Made by a program: the position numbers and the translations under genes
The notes under the pieces: generated by a model
What the model was told of the DNA's origin: nothing
Seen by the model: only the letters and a program-made list of their open reading frames with translations
The model's database searches: none
In this document: positions 33,969 to 43,228 of the stretch, piece after piece
Layout of the letters: each line of letters opens with the position of its first letter
Numbering within the stretch: the first letter of the stretch is position 1
DNA from: Chloroflexota bacterium
GTDB taxonomy: Bacteria; Chloroflexota; UBA11872
Length of the DNA: 64,000 nt
Reading direction: 5' to 3'
Assembly (NCBI GenBank): GCA_022824495.1
Contig: JAJDZU010000017.1
Span: 1-64,000, forward strand

Positions 33969-34916
33969 CTAGAAGGACCAGCGCCCGACAGGTCCGTTGC
34001 GACAGCGCCAGCCAACGTAGGCGTCTTGGTCCCTGACCAGTCTGACCGTTGAAGCGCTTGGAGCCAGACCCAGAGTCAGCAGCCGACGCAGCAAAACGCC
34101 GTCGGCCAGGGCGAGGTCAACGTCAACCGACGACAGGCCTCGGACCAACGCCGAGCGCGCGGCCGCGCGCACCCATTCGTCAGTACCCTGGTCCCGCGGA
34201 ACGCTTGCCATGACAAGCCGAAGGTCCAACGACCCGCCAGCGGCAGGTATCAGTGGATCCGGATCGCAGAGCAACCTGACATCAGGCCCGATCAACACGT
34301 AGCTCGCCGCTGAGTGCGGCTGAGACCTGACCCTGGCCGCAAGTGTCGGTTCACGGCCTGGCGTCTGGTCGTCAAGGTCCGAGCAGGCGAGTTCTCGCCA
34401 ACTGTTCGGCTCGACTGGCGCACCGAGATACGCAGCCGTGCCCCGCAAGCGCACCGTAAGGTCGGCTGGCCGAAATCCGCGCCGCGCATACACCCCGGCG
34501 GCGCCCACCGCCGCTGGCGCGACCTCCATCCCGGTGACCGGACGGCCACTGGCCGCCAGAAACTCGACCGCGCGGTCAGTCAACGCGGCACCCACCCCGG
34601 CGCCGCGGAAGTTTGGCTCGACACCCAGCCCAGCAAACCAGGCCGCCTCAGGCTCGACCACGGCAAACACGGCACCAACCGGGCCGTGACCCCGCACCTC
34701 GGCAATCCACGCCGCCGCGGAATTCTGACGCCAGCGGCGAATACGGCCCGCAGACAGCGGCAAGTCGGGACCGCCGGTTGTCGCAATGGCTGCGCCATCG
34801 GGCGTCCCATAAGCCGCGCGCAGCAGATGAGCCGCCGCTTCTGCGTCATCGTCGCGCATTGGACGCACCATCACCGGCGCGTCTGGATTCGAGTCAGCCA
34901 CGATAGAATCCGGCAA
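33969..34916 (-). CDS. GNAT-family N-acetyltransferase
   Basis: 315 residues. The N-terminal half is a GNAT domain: MVRPMRDDDAEAAAHLLRAA, then AWFAGLGVEPNFRGAGVGAAL with the acetyl-CoA loop (R-G-A-G-V-G), and AAGVYARRGF. The C-terminal half is less conserved and may be a second, degenerate acyltransferase fold. ATG 34916 faces the aminotransferase start across a 50-bp divergent promoter region and the gene converges on the methyltransferase. Substrate unknown. Confidence 0.8.
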   Translation of the reverse strand: MPDSIVADSNPDAPVMVRPMRDDDAEAAAHLLRAAYGTPDGAAIATTGGPDLPLSAGRIRRWRQNSAAAWIAEVRGHGPVGAVFAVVEPEAAWFAGLGVEPNFRGAGVGAALTDRAVEFLAASGRPVTGMEVAPAAVGAAGVYARRGFRPADLTVRLRGTAAYLGAPVEPNSWRELACSDLDDQTPGREPTLAARVRSQPHSAASYVLIGPDVRLLCDPDPLIPAAGGSLDLRLVMASVPRDQGTDEWVRAAARSALVRGLSSVDVDLALADGVLLRRLLTLGLAPSASTVRLVRDQDAYVGWRCRNGPVGRWSF

Positions 34917-34966
34917 GCGTCCCTCCGTCAGCCGCCGTCTGTCCCCCGAAACGAAGTGCCACGCCC

Positions 34967-36154
34967 ATGACCACCATGCCTCATCCCGATCTGGCCGGCG
35001 CCATGAGCCGGCTCGGCACCGAAACCGCCTTCTCGGTCCTGGCCCGAGCCAAGGCCCTGGAACGCGAGGGCCGCGACATCATCCACCTCGAGATCGGCGA
35101 GCCTGACTTCGACACGCCCGCCAACATCATCGAGGCCGCCAAGCGGGCATTGGACGACGGATTCACACACTACGTTCCCTCGGCCGGAATCCCCGAGGCG
35201 CGGGAGGCTATCGCTACCGACGTGGCCGAGTCGCGTGGGATCGATGTCACGCCCGAGCAAGTCGTCATCACGCCAGGCGCCAAGCCGATCATGTATTTCG
35301 GGATCACGGCGCTGTGCGGTCCGGGAGACGAAGTGCTGTATCCGGATCCCGGGTTTCCGATCTACGAGTCGGTCATTCGCTTCGTGGGCGCCACGCCGGT
35401 GCCGCTGGCGCTGCGGCCGGAGAACCAATTCCGGCTGGACCTGGACGAGTTGAAGGCCAAGCTCTCCGACCGAACCAAGCTGCTGATTCTCAACTCACCC
35501 CAGAACCCGACCGGCGGCGTGCTGCCGCCCGAGGACATTGCGGCAATTGCGGACCTGGTTGTGGACCGGCCATTGCATGTCCTCAGCGACGAGATCTACG
35601 GACGCATCATGTACGGCGAGATTGAGCACGCTTCGATCGCGGCGTGCCCGGGAATGGCCGACAAGACAATGATCCTGGACGGGTTTTCGAAGACCTACGC
35701 CATGACCGGCTGGCGGCTTGGGTACGGCGTGATGAGCGAGGGGCTGGCGGAGGCGGTGGCCCAGTTGCAGACCAACTGCACCAGCTGCACAGCCGCGTTT
35801 ATCCAAATGGCGGGGGTCGAAGCGCTCACCGGGCCGCAGGACGCCGTGGACGGCTTCGTGGCGGAGTTCCAGCGGCGGCGTGACGTGATCGTGGACGGCC
35901 TGAACAGCCTGGAGGGCGTTGATTGCCAGCGTCCGGCGGGCGCGTTCTATGTGTTTCCCCAGCTCAGCGGCTTCCGAGTCAGCACTGACGAGATCGCGGA
36001 CCGTCTGCTGAACGAGGCTGGCGTGGCCGTGCTGGCCGGCACCGCCTTTGGCACGGTAGGCGCCGATTCGCTGCGATTGTCGTTCGCGAACTCAGTGGAG
36101 AACCTGGAGCGCGCGGTCGAGCGGATGGGCCCGGTATTGGCAGCCGCGCGCTAG
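34967..36154 (+). CDS. Class I/II aminotransferase (aspartate aminotransferase-like)
   Basis: 395 residues, fold-type I PLP enzyme. Seen: HLEIGEPDFDTPANII near the N-terminus, VVITPGAKPIMYFGITAL, LLILNSPQNPTGGVLP, VLSDEIYGRIMY, and the PLP lysine (Lys242) in LDGFSKTYAMTGWRLGYG. The closing Arg-containing SLRLSFANS segment is also typical. It most resembles AspC/AlaA-type enzymes; exact amino donor not determinable. Single gene, with the convergent darA 11 bp downstream. Confidence 0.9.
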   Translation: MTTMPHPDLAGAMSRLGTETAFSVLARAKALEREGRDIIHLEIGEPDFDTPANIIEAAKRALDDGFTHYVPSAGIPEAREAIATDVAESRGIDVTPEQVVITPGAKPIMYFGITALCGPGDEVLYPDPGFPIYESVIRFVGATPVPLALRPENQFRLDLDELKAKLSDRTKLLILNSPQNPTGGVLPPEDIAAIADLVVDRPLHVLSDEIYGRIMYGEIEHASIAACPGMADKTMILDGFSKTYAMTGWRLGYGVMSEGLAEAVAQLQTNCTSCTAAFIQMAGVEALTGPQDAVDGFVAEFQRRRDVIVDGLNSLEGVDCQRPAGAFYVFPQLSGFRVSTDEIADRLLNEAGVAVLAGTAFGTVGADSLRLSFANSVENLERAVERMGPVLAAAR

Positions 36155-36165
36155 ACCGGCGTCGC

Positions 36166-36495
36166 CTAAATCTGTTCGACCCGGTCAAGGTCGAACATGA
36201 ACATGGTGGCTCCGCCTACCTGAACCTCGACCGGGAACGGCAGCCGCGCTTCGCCTGAATCCTGGGCCGACTGCATCGGACTTACGATCTGCATACGGGT
36301 CGTGGCGTTGCGTCGAACGATTCCGAGCAGGTCGCCGATACGGTCGTCATCCACGCCGATGATGAAGGTCGTATTGCCCTCGCGCAGGAAACCACCCGCC
36401 GTGGGAACGCGCGTGAAGCGAAAGCCGCCGGAGACGAGCGCGTCGGCCACCAGGTCGGCATCCGGCTCTTGCACGATTCCAAAGAAGAGTTTCAG
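36166..36495 (-). CDS. darA: Cyclic-di-AMP receptor (DarA/PstA), CTG start proposed
   Basis: 109 residues, the family's usual length, if read from CTG 36495: LKLFFGIVQEPDADLVADAL aligns with the MKLIxAIVQ-D start of PII-like DarA proteins. The first conventional codon, GTG 36474, would delete the first beta strand (KLFFGI). The signature GGFLREGNTTFIIGVDDD is intact. DarA trimers bind c-di-AMP; their output is not well defined. 38 bp after tmk on the same strand, a pairing common in Firmicutes. No Shine-Dalgarno is visible before the CTG. This implies c-di-AMP signalling in the organism. Confidence 0.85.
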   Translation of the reverse strand: MKLFFGIVQEPDADLVADALVSGGFRFTRVPTAGGFLREGNTTFIIGVDDDRIGDLLGIVRRNATTRMQIVSPMQSAQDSGEARLPFPVEVQVGGATMFMFDLDRVEQI

Positions 36496-36533
36496 CGGGG
36501 GACCAGTCGAGCGAGGCGTGCGGCGTCGGCAGC

Positions 36534-37247
36534 TTACGCGATGCTGAGTGGGAGAAGCCGTTGCACGGGCGCCGTCACGTGCCGCAGTTCACGGGCATCC
36601 ACTTCAGGCTGGATTCGACCCAGAATCTCCGCGGCAATCTCCTGCGGCGGCTGCAGCCCGTCCACCACCAGCCAGCGATCAGGGTCGTCCGCCGCCTGGT
36701 CCAGGTAGGAATCGCGAACACGGCGGTGGAAGGCCAGGCCGTGCCAGTTGATGCCGCCGGCCTTTTCCCAGTCCGTGTTGCGGTGGCTGAGGCTGCGCTT
36801 GAGCCCGTCCTCGACGTCAATGTCCAGCAGCACGGTGAAGTCGGGAGTGACGCCCTGTATCGCGAATGAGGTCAGGTTTTCAAGATCGCGTCGCCGGAGC
36901 CGGAAGCCGCCACCCTGGTACGCGCGCGTCGAGGCGGCAAAGCGATCGCAGATGACGACGCCACCACGCTCCAGGTGGGGGCGAATGCGCTCGGTCACGT
37001 GCTGCGACCGGGCGGCCGACATCAGCAGCGCCTGCACGCGCGGCTCCACAGCTTGCATATCCTGCTCCTGCAGCAAGACGCGGCGCAGCCGTTCACCCAG
37101 GGGCGTCCCGCCCGGCTCTCGGGTCAGGTCCACGTCGAACTCCTGCTGACGGAGGGCGTCACCAAGCAGCTGGGATTGGGTGGTCTTGCCGCTGCCCTCG
37201 GGACCTTCGAAGACGATGAAGAGCCCGGTCGGGTTGTCGTCAATCAT
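36534..37247 (-). CDS. tmk: Thymidylate kinase
   Basis: 237 residues. P-loop FEGPEGSGKTTQ (13-24), the TREPGGTPLGE segment with the DRX-type Arg, VVICDRFAAST and LLDIDVEDGLKR. It phosphorylates dTMP to dTDP. The start overlaps the upstream ATPase stop by 4 bp, so expression is coupled. About 25 residues longer than the E. coli enzyme because of a C-terminal tail (ELRHVTAPVQRLLPLSIA). Confidence 0.95.
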   Translation of the reverse strand: MIDDNPTGLFIVFEGPEGSGKTTQSQLLGDALRQQEFDVDLTREPGGTPLGERLRRVLLQEQDMQAVEPRVQALLMSAARSQHVTERIRPHLERGGVVICDRFAASTRAYQGGGFRLRRRDLENLTSFAIQGVTPDFTVLLDIDVEDGLKRSLSHRNTDWEKAGGINWHGLAFHRRVRDSYLDQAADDPDRWLVVDGLQPPQEIAAEILGRIQPEVDARELRHVTAPVQRLLPLSIA

Positions 37248-38737
37248 GTGAGCCTTGGCCGTGAACTCACGGGGGTGCGCAGGTGCTGCCGGGGTGCGCC
37301 ATTGCCAGGCGCGGCGCTGTGCGGCTGCGTCGAGGGCCGCGGTTCCGGTTCCTTGGGGCGCTCCATGTCGAGAAGTGTCGCCAGGCAGGCCTCCATCTGC
37401 GTCACCGTGTTGTTCCGGAGGACATACACCGGCAGGCCGCGGGCCTCGGCGTCACGCAACACGCGGGCTCGCTTGCGGTGAAAGCTGCGGAGCGTCACCA
37501 CGACGTCGGCCTGAGCCAGGTGCCGCACCAATCGAATCATGTCGGTCGCACTATTGGCGATCGCGTGCTCCATTCGGCTGCGGCTGACGCCGAAGGGGAA
37601 CACCTGCAGGCGGCCGTCGTCCACGCGCGCGTCCCCGGCGTCCACCGGCTCGGACAGGGCGCCCTCAACGCTCACGCGAGCCTCAGCGTTTGTGTCGCGC
37701 AGCACCCGCCCATCCGGCAGCCGCATCCGCGACTCGGCGCGCACGGCGCCGCCGCGCAGGATGGCATCCACGGACCCGGCAACGTTGTTGTGAATCACAA
37801 ACGCATCGCGGGAGTGCAACTCGATCAACGTATCGAAGGTTGGCGGCGAGCGTCGCTCAAGCACGGTCTTCTGGGTACGCCGCCGACGCGCCTCGTCGTC
37901 GCTGAGCGTGACGGACTCGACACCGCCGACCAGATCGCTCAGCAGCGGGTTGAGCAGCACGTTGTCCAACGTCTGCCCGTGGGCCGTGGCGATGAGACGC
38001 ACACCGCGTTCGGCGATAGTTCGGGCGGCTTCGGCTTCGAGGTCAGTTCCGATCTCGTCCACGACGATGACCTCGGGCATGTGGTTCTCCACGGCTTCGA
38101 TCATCACCCGATGCTGGCGGTCCGGGGCGGCGACCTGCATGCGCCGGGCACGGCCGATACCGGGGTGGGGAATATCGCCGTCGCCGCCGATCTCGTTCGA
38201 GGTGTCGACGATCACCACGCGGGCGCCGTGATCGTTAGCCAGCACGCGGGCCATCTCACGAAGCATGGTTGTTTTGCCAACCCCCGGAGGACCCAGGAGC
38301 AGCAGGCTGTGGTCGCCGGCGACAATGTCACGCACGATTGCGGTGGTGCCGTGGAGCGCGCGTCCGCGCCGGACCGTCAGTCCGACAACACGACCGGAAC
38401 GATTCCGAATTGCCGAGAATCGGTGCAGCGTTCCGGGCACACCGGCTCGATTGTCATCGGTGAACTCGCCGATGGCTTCGACGACCGCCGCGATATGGCC
38501 AGCATCGACCTTCCAGGGCAGCCGGCGCTCGGATCCGTCGCTGAGACGAATCTCGGGCTCGCGGCCGAGGTCGAGCACGATTTCGACGACCTCAGTCAAG
38601 CCGGTCACCGTGCGCAGATCGTCCTGCAGCCGGACCGGCAAGGCCGCGACCAGGTCCCTTAGCTCGTCGTCATCCCCAGACTGGATATGCGGCGCGTCAA
38701 CGGCCTTGGGCGGCTGCAGGAGGTCGGGGGTCGCCAC
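37244..38737 (-). CDS. SpoIIIAA/Ycf45-like ATPase with R3H-type C-terminus
   Basis: 497 residues. A RecA/AAA-like core has Walker A LGPPGVGKTT (148-157), DTSNEIGGDGDIPHPGIGRA, and Walker B VIVVDEIG (223-230), followed by LIATAHGQTLDNVL. This matches the SpoIIIAA-like family of Firmicutes, Chloroflexi and chloroplasts (Ycf45). The C-terminal third, with ANSATDMIRLVRHLAQADVV and ending in a Pro-rich tail, resembles the R3H-associated nucleic-acid-binding part. Cellular role not established; it does not imply sporulation. It lies in the pdxST-GNAT-ATPase-tmk-darA run. Confidence 0.85.
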   Translation of the reverse strand: MATPDLLQPPKAVDAPHIQSGDDDELRDLVAALPVRLQDDLRTVTGLTEVVEIVLDLGREPEIRLSDGSERRLPWKVDAGHIAAVVEAIGEFTDDNRAGVPGTLHRFSAIRNRSGRVVGLTVRRGRALHGTTAIVRDIVAGDHSLLLLGPPGVGKTTMLREMARVLANDHGARVVIVDTSNEIGGDGDIPHPGIGRARRMQVAAPDRQHRVMIEAVENHMPEVIVVDEIGTDLEAEAARTIAERGVRLIATAHGQTLDNVLLNPLLSDLVGGVESVTLSDDEARRRRTQKTVLERRSPPTFDTLIELHSRDAFVIHNNVAGSVDAILRGGAVRAESRMRLPDGRVLRDTNAEARVSVEGALSEPVDAGDARVDDGRLQVFPFGVSRSRMEHAIANSATDMIRLVRHLAQADVVVTLRSFHRKRARVLRDAEARGLPVYVLRNNTVTQMEACLATLLDMERPKEPEPRPSTQPHSAAPGNGAPRQHLRTPVSSRPRLT

Positions 38738-38743
38738 GCCGGC

Positions 38744-39727
38744 TTAGCTCGTTGCGCGATCGAGCGCCTGCGCGGGCACTTCAGCGGCAATTCGCACGGT
38801 CATGTGCTTGACCAGCAGTTCACGTTCCTCGGTCTTCGCGAAGCCCTCGTCCTCAACCGCGCGGCGCAACGCGTCCTCGTGCGCATGCACGACGACTCGG
38901 ACCGGCAGGCGCCCAGCGTCCATCAGCGACCAAATCGCAAAGCCGAGGAGGGGGCGTGTGAGTGCAGCGCGACGAGGATGAACCATCAAGGCGGCGGTGT
39001 GGCGGCCACGGGAGCCGGGGTGCACGCGCAGCCAGCCGTCCAGCCCTCGCTCGCCGTCGACCACATACTCCTGGGGCGCGCGACCACCGCCAAGTATCGA
39101 CAACCGGCGCCGCGGAACGGAAGGCCGCTCGCCGCCCGGCGACTCCGCAAGCTGCAGCGCCGCGGGCGTAATGGTGCGGTAGAGCTGCGAGATGTCCCAC
39201 GCGTCCGCCTGCTCAACCGGCCGCAGCCCGGACACCGGCCCCGGGTTTGCGACAGGCGTGGGTCGACGCGTGTAGACGTCCTCGCTCACTGCGCCGACAA
39301 AGCCAAGCTGCCCAAAAACCTTGCGGAACCTGCTGTCACGCGGAAGCCGAGCAAAGACGCTTACATAACCACGAGCCGCGGCGTCTGCCGTCAGTCGCTC
39401 CAACAGGGCAGCGCACACCTCCAGTTCAACCGAATCCGGCAGCGCGTCATCCGACGAAAGGGCGATTGTGAGCACTGAGACGTTGGCCCGGCGCCGGTCG
39501 GGCACAAACTCGGCCAGCGCGAAACCAATCAATGCGTCATTAGTCCAGGCCGCATACCCCAGTACGTCCGGGACAAGCCCCGGCACCGTAGCCGCCAGGG
39601 CCATGAAGGCTGGGGGCGTTGGTCCGGCAACCGGCGCCACGTGCTCGCGCGGGCCGGTGCCGAGGATGAAGTTGCGCGCCAGCGCCGGCGCGTGCCAGGG
39701 GCGAAGCCGCGAGACGCTGGGCGTCAC
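38744..39727 (-). CDS. GNAT-like acetyltransferase protein
   Basis: 327 residues, two GNAT-like halves. The first has DALIGFALAEFVPDRRRANVS and ALLERLTADAAARGYVSVFA; the second has GLRPVEQADAWDISQLYRTI and LTRPLLGFAIWSLMDAG. A canonical R-x-x-G-x-G/A acetyl-CoA loop is not obvious, so catalysis is uncertain. It overlaps pdxT by 4 bp and precedes the ATPase by 6 bp, so it is part of the operon. Confidence 0.65.
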   Translation of the reverse strand: MTPSVSRLRPWHAPALARNFILGTGPREHVAPVAGPTPPAFMALAATVPGLVPDVLGYAAWTNDALIGFALAEFVPDRRRANVSVLTIALSSDDALPDSVELEVCAALLERLTADAAARGYVSVFARLPRDSRFRKVFGQLGFVGAVSEDVYTRRPTPVANPGPVSGLRPVEQADAWDISQLYRTITPAALQLAESPGGERPSVPRRRLSILGGGRAPQEYVVDGERGLDGWLRVHPGSRGRHTAALMVHPRRAALTRPLLGFAIWSLMDAGRLPVRVVVHAHEDALRRAVEDEGFAKTEERELLVKHMTVRIAAEVPAQALDRATS

Positions 39728-40302
39728 GCGTGCCTGGCCATCTCAACGAAGCTGGCATGCAACCGTGCGTCACCGGTGAGTTCAGGATGGAAGGACGTTC
39801 CGAAGAGACGGCCGTGCCGCACCGCCACGATCGTTCCGTCGTCGAGTCGGCTCAGCACCCGAACGCCCGGTCCCACCGCGCGGACGATTGGCGCCCGGAT
39901 GAAGACCGCATGAAAGGGACCGCCATTTATGCCTTCGATCTCGAGATCGGTTTCAAAGCTGTCGGTCTGACGGCCGAAGGCGTTTCGCTCGACCGTTATG
40001 TCAAGCAGATTGAGCAGGGGCTGGCAACGGCCAACGTCGCGCGCCATCAGAATCAGGCCCGCGCAGGTGCCCCAGATTGGCTTTCCGGCCTCGGCCAGTG
40101 CCTGGATGGGCCCGCGCAGCGCATAGCGCTCCATCAGCTTGCCGATGGTGGTGCTCTCGCCGCCGGGGATGATCAACCCCGCAATGCCGTCCAGGTCGGA
40201 TGGCTGCCGTACTTCCACGGGTTCGGCGTCAAGCCTGCCAAGCATGGCGCCATGTTCGGCAAAATCGCCTTGAAGCGCGAGGACGCCAATGCGAACGCTC
40301 AC
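39724..40302 (-). CDS. pdxT: Pyridoxal 5'-phosphate synthase glutaminase subunit
   Basis: 192 residues, class I glutamine amidotransferase. IGVLALQGDFAEH is the family start; IIPGGESTTIGKLM is the oxyanion/substrate loop (46-50 PGGES); Cys80 is in WGTCAGLIL; the His-Glu pair is in FHPELTGD. It supplies ammonia to PdxS. 15 bp downstream of pdxS, same strand. It indicates the deoxyxylulose-5-phosphate-independent route to PLP. Confidence 0.97.
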   Translation of the reverse strand: MSVRIGVLALQGDFAEHGAMLGRLDAEPVEVRQPSDLDGIAGLIIPGGESTTIGKLMERYALRGPIQALAEAGKPIWGTCAGLILMARDVGRCQPLLNLLDITVERNAFGRQTDSFETDLEIEGINGGPFHAVFIRAPIVRAVGPGVRVLSRLDDGTIVAVRHGRLFGTSFHPELTGDARLHASFVEMARHA

Positions 40303-40317
40303 GCGTACCTCGCGTCG

Positions 40318-41217
40318 TTACCACCCGCGGCCGGCAAGCATCTCCTCGGGCTGAAGCGAACTGTTGGCTATGCCAACCATCGGCTCACCGAGATTTCGCG
40401 AGACTTCGGCCACCAGCGCCGAGTCTTCGAAGTTCGTGGTGGCTTCCACGATCGCCCGGGCGCGCTGCGCCGGGTCACCGGACTTGAAAATGCCGCTGCC
40501 TACGAAGTTTCCGTCCGAGCCAAGCCGCATCATGAGCGCGGCGTCGGCCGGCGTGGCAATGCCGCCGGCGGCGAAGTTGACGACTGGCATGCGGCCAAGT
40601 TCGGCGGCTTCCTCAACCAGGTTCAGAGGGGCCTGAATCTCCTTGGCGTAGGCATAGAGCTCGTCCGGCCGCATGTGTTGAATCTGGCGCAACTCGGCCA
40701 TAACGCGCCGCATGTGGCGAACGGCCTCGACGACATCGCCGGTGCCGGCCTCGCCCTTGGTGCGAACCATGGCCGCGCCCTCGCCGATGCGCCGCAGTGC
40801 CTCGCCCAGGTTGCGACAGCCGCAGACGAAGGGGACGTCAAAGCCCGACTTGGCGACGTGGTGCTCCTCGTCGGCGGGCGTCAGGACTTCGGACTCGTCG
40901 ATGTAGTCGACGCCGAGCGACTGCAAGACCTCGGCTTCCACGAAGTGGCCTATCCGGCACTTGGCCATCACGGGAATGGTGACGGCAGCCTGGATTTCCA
41001 GGATCTTCTCCGGGTCCGCCATGCGGGCCACGCCGCCGTCCGCGCGGATGTCGGCAGGCACGCGCTCCAGCGCCATGACCGCGGCGGCGCCAGCGTCCTC
41101 CGCAATGCTGGCCTGCTCGGCGGTGACGACATCCATGATGACGCCGCCCTTGAGCATTTGCGCCAGGCCGCGCTTGACGGTTTCGGTGTTCTTGCTGACC
41201 GCGCCGTTGGAACTCAT
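40318..41217 (-). CDS. pdxS: Pyridoxal 5'-phosphate synthase lyase subunit
   Basis: 299 residues, complete and highly conserved. Seen: [40 protein letters not shown] (one catalytic Lys), [28 protein letters not shown], and [17 protein letters not shown] in the phosphate site. It builds PLP from ribose 5-phosphate, glyceraldehyde 3-phosphate and ammonia from PdxT. First gene of the pdxST operon; the 71-bp gap to the preceding gene should hold the promoter. PLP would serve the aminotransferase at 34967 among others. Confidence 0.97.
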   Translation of the reverse strand: MSSNGAVSKNTETVKRGLAQMLKGGVIMDVVTAEQASIAEDAGAAAVMALERVPADIRADGGVARMADPEKILEIQAAVTIPVMAKCRIGHFVEAEVLQSLGVDYIDESEVLTPADEEHHVAKSGFDVPFVCGCRNLGEALRRIGEGAAMVRTKGEAGTGDVVEAVRHMRRVMAELRQIQHMRPDELYAYAKEIQAPLNLVEEAAELGRMPVVNFAAGGIATPADAALMMRLGSDGNFVGSGIFKSGDPAQRARAIVEATTNFEDSALVAEVSRNLGEPMVGIANSSLQPEEMLAGRGW

Positions 41218-41288
41218 AGCTACCCCGGACAGAGATCTCCAACATTGAGACTCTTAGCCCATAGTCTAGCGTGAGCCATCCACAGGTC

Positions 41289-42662
41289 CTATACGGGTTG
41301 GGCCGCCTGAACCAGTTCTGGCAGGGGCGTGTCAAGTGGAGCCTGGAGCGCGCTCCGGAGGGCGGCATCGGCAAGGTCCCGATCTACCGGATCCGCGGCG
41401 GCACGGAACTTCGCCACGAGTTCCGCATCGCTCAACGGCCGCCGTGGATCGCCGCGCGGGTCTTCGACGCGCACGCTTCGAGCCTCGCCGCCGGCGAACT
41501 CCACATTGAGCACGCAGCCCCAGCGCTGCGGATAGGCAGCATCCAGCATCGGGTCGCTGCTGACCTCGATGCAATCGGCTACACGCAGCACCTTGGGATC
41601 CCAGAGATGCGGCTCGCCGAAACTCTCCAGCGTCGGCCGGCCGTGCACCAGCGCCTGCGCAGCCCCGTAGTACACGCTGAACTGGGCGTCCACGCGGTTG
41701 GCGGGACGACGCTTCGGTTCGGCCGGATCGGCCACGATCTCGCCGCCGCCGGGAAGGACGCTCACGGTGACACGGCGCAGTTGGTCGGGTTGGAAGCCGT
41801 TCGCGGCGCGTAGCTCACGGCAGGCGTCGATCACGGGATGGATGTAGCGACAGCAGGGGTAGGGCTTGATGGCGACATCGAGCAGGGCCGGATGGTCGGG
41901 ATCAAGCGCCGTCAGCAACTCGGGTCGCGGGTCGTTGCTGAAGGCCTCCAGCAACCCGTAGGTCCCGGTGAGGGCGTCGGTGGGGCCAACGACGCCGGCC
42001 GCAGCCAGGTCGGCGGCCATGAATCCGGCATGCGCGGCCCAGCCGGCATTCAATCGCTTGCCGTCGCTGCCGTTCTGGACGTAGGCCATCGATCCGGCAG
42101 CCAGGCCAGCAGCCAGGCCCAGGGCCTGGTGAATGCCGTCGGCATCCAACCCACACGCGTGCGCGGCGGCAACCGCGGCGCCCAGGGCGCCGGCGACGCC
42201 GGTTGGGTGAAACCCTCGCGCATACGTGGCGGGCGCGTAGAGCGCGTCGCCGACCCGCATGGTTGCCTCGTATCCGCCGACGCCGGCCGCCAACAATTCG
42301 CCAAGCGTCCCGCCGCCGCGTTCAACGGCCGCCATGGCGGCAGGCCAGACCACAACGCCGGGGTGCAGCGAGGACTCGTTGGTGACGTCGTCGAGTTCCA
42401 ATGCGTGGGCTGCCATCCCATTGGCCAGGGCCGCCGCGGGCGCCGGCGCCCGTTCACGCAGATGGACCGAGGCCTCGCCGTCGCCGGGTTGAACGGCGTA
42501 GGTCGCGACGCGCTTGGAGACGGCAAGATCGCTGCCACCGATTAGCACGCCGAAGTAGTCGAGCAGCAGGCCGCGGGCCCGCGCTTCAACCTCCGGCTGC
42601 AGCGAGTCGGGTGAAACTGCGGCGGCAAACTCGGCAAGATTGCGTGAGGGTTTACTCGTCAT
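41289..42662 (-). CDS. MmgE/PrpD family protein
   Basis: 457 residues. Matches the 2-methylcitrate dehydratase / cis-aconitate decarboxylase-like fold: ARARGLLLDYFGVLIGG, AALANGMAAHALELDDV, HPGVVVWPAAMAAVE, YARGFHPTGVAGALGAAVAA, KRLNAGWAAHAGFMAADLA, and KPYPCCRYIHPVIDACREL. The family acts on tricarboxylates, but many members have undefined substrates; no prpB/prpC neighbours are present, so propionate metabolism is not supported. The start is ATG 42662. Probably a single gene. Confidence 0.88.
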   Translation of the reverse strand: MTSKPSRNLAEFAAAVSPDSLQPEVEARARGLLLDYFGVLIGGSDLAVSKRVATYAVQPGDGEASVHLRERAPAPAAALANGMAAHALELDDVTNESSLHPGVVVWPAAMAAVERGGGTLGELLAAGVGGYEATMRVGDALYAPATYARGFHPTGVAGALGAAVAAAHACGLDADGIHQALGLAAGLAAGSMAYVQNGSDGKRLNAGWAAHAGFMAADLAAAGVVGPTDALTGTYGLLEAFSNDPRPELLTALDPDHPALLDVAIKPYPCCRYIHPVIDACRELRAANGFQPDQLRRVTVSVLPGGGEIVADPAEPKRRPANRVDAQFSVYYGAAQALVHGRPTLESFGEPHLWDPKVLRVADCIEVSSDPMLDAAYPQRWGCVLNVEFAGGEARSVRVEDPRGDPRRPLSDAELVAKFRAAADPVDRDLADAALRSALQAPLDTPLPELVQAAQPV

Positions 42663-42738
42663 GGCGATGATTCCGCAGCGCCCGGCCCCGCCATGATGCC
42701 AAGACGCAGCCAGGCCGTGTCAGACGGCTGCCGGTGCT

Positions 42739-43182
42739 TCAGTCGATCGGGCTGCGCGGCGCCGCCCTCTCCCACCGAAGTCGCCCCGAACGCGATTCCC
42801 CGTGGATGACCATTGGCGGGGTCGTCAAGAGGAGCTCATCACCTTCCAGGTGTATGTATCTGACCTGCTCGGTCCCAACGCGATTGGGGTACGAGGCTGT
42901 CTCGATCTTATGAACGACCCGGTCGCCCAGGAACTCGTACCGGCCGCCGTAGGAGAGAAAGGTACTTGCCGCCGCCAGCCTTTCCTCGTCCGTGCCGCCC
43001 AGGATGTCGTCCGACGCGAAGTTTGGCCGGCAGGCGGCCATGATCAGGACCGACATGTAGCCGTCGGGCGTGTACATGATGTAGCCCGACGCGTCCTCGC
43101 CCAACGGGTATGAAACCTCATCCCCCGCGTGGGCTTCGTAGGTCACGAGTCGCCAGGCCCCGATCAGCGGGTTCGGTTCCAT
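42739..43182 (-). CDS. Lipocalin-like domain protein
   Basis: 147 residues from ATG 43182. NPLIGAWRLVTYEA at the start, then GYIMYTPDGYMSVLIMA, STFLSYGGRYEFLGDRVVHK and LLLTTPPM are the lipocalin_5-type beta-barrel pattern. No signal peptide in this form. A longer frame to 43221 adds residues without homology. Function unknown; ligand-binding inferred from fold. Confidence 0.75.
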   Translation of the reverse strand: MEPNPLIGAWRLVTYEAHAGDEVSYPLGEDASGYIMYTPDGYMSVLIMAACRPNFASDDILGGTDEERLAAASTFLSYGGRYEFLGDRVVHKIETASYPNRVGTEQVRYIHLEGDELLLTTPPMVIHGESRSGRLRWERAAPRSPID

Positions 43183-43228
43183 GGCCCATTTCCATTGATG
43201 CGAGTTGGGCCATGATGCCAATCCGCGG

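Noticed and set aside
41289-42662. Methylcitrate cycle PrpD
   Set aside because: No prpB, prpC or acnD neighbours; the MmgE/PrpD family is broad and specificity cannot be assigned.
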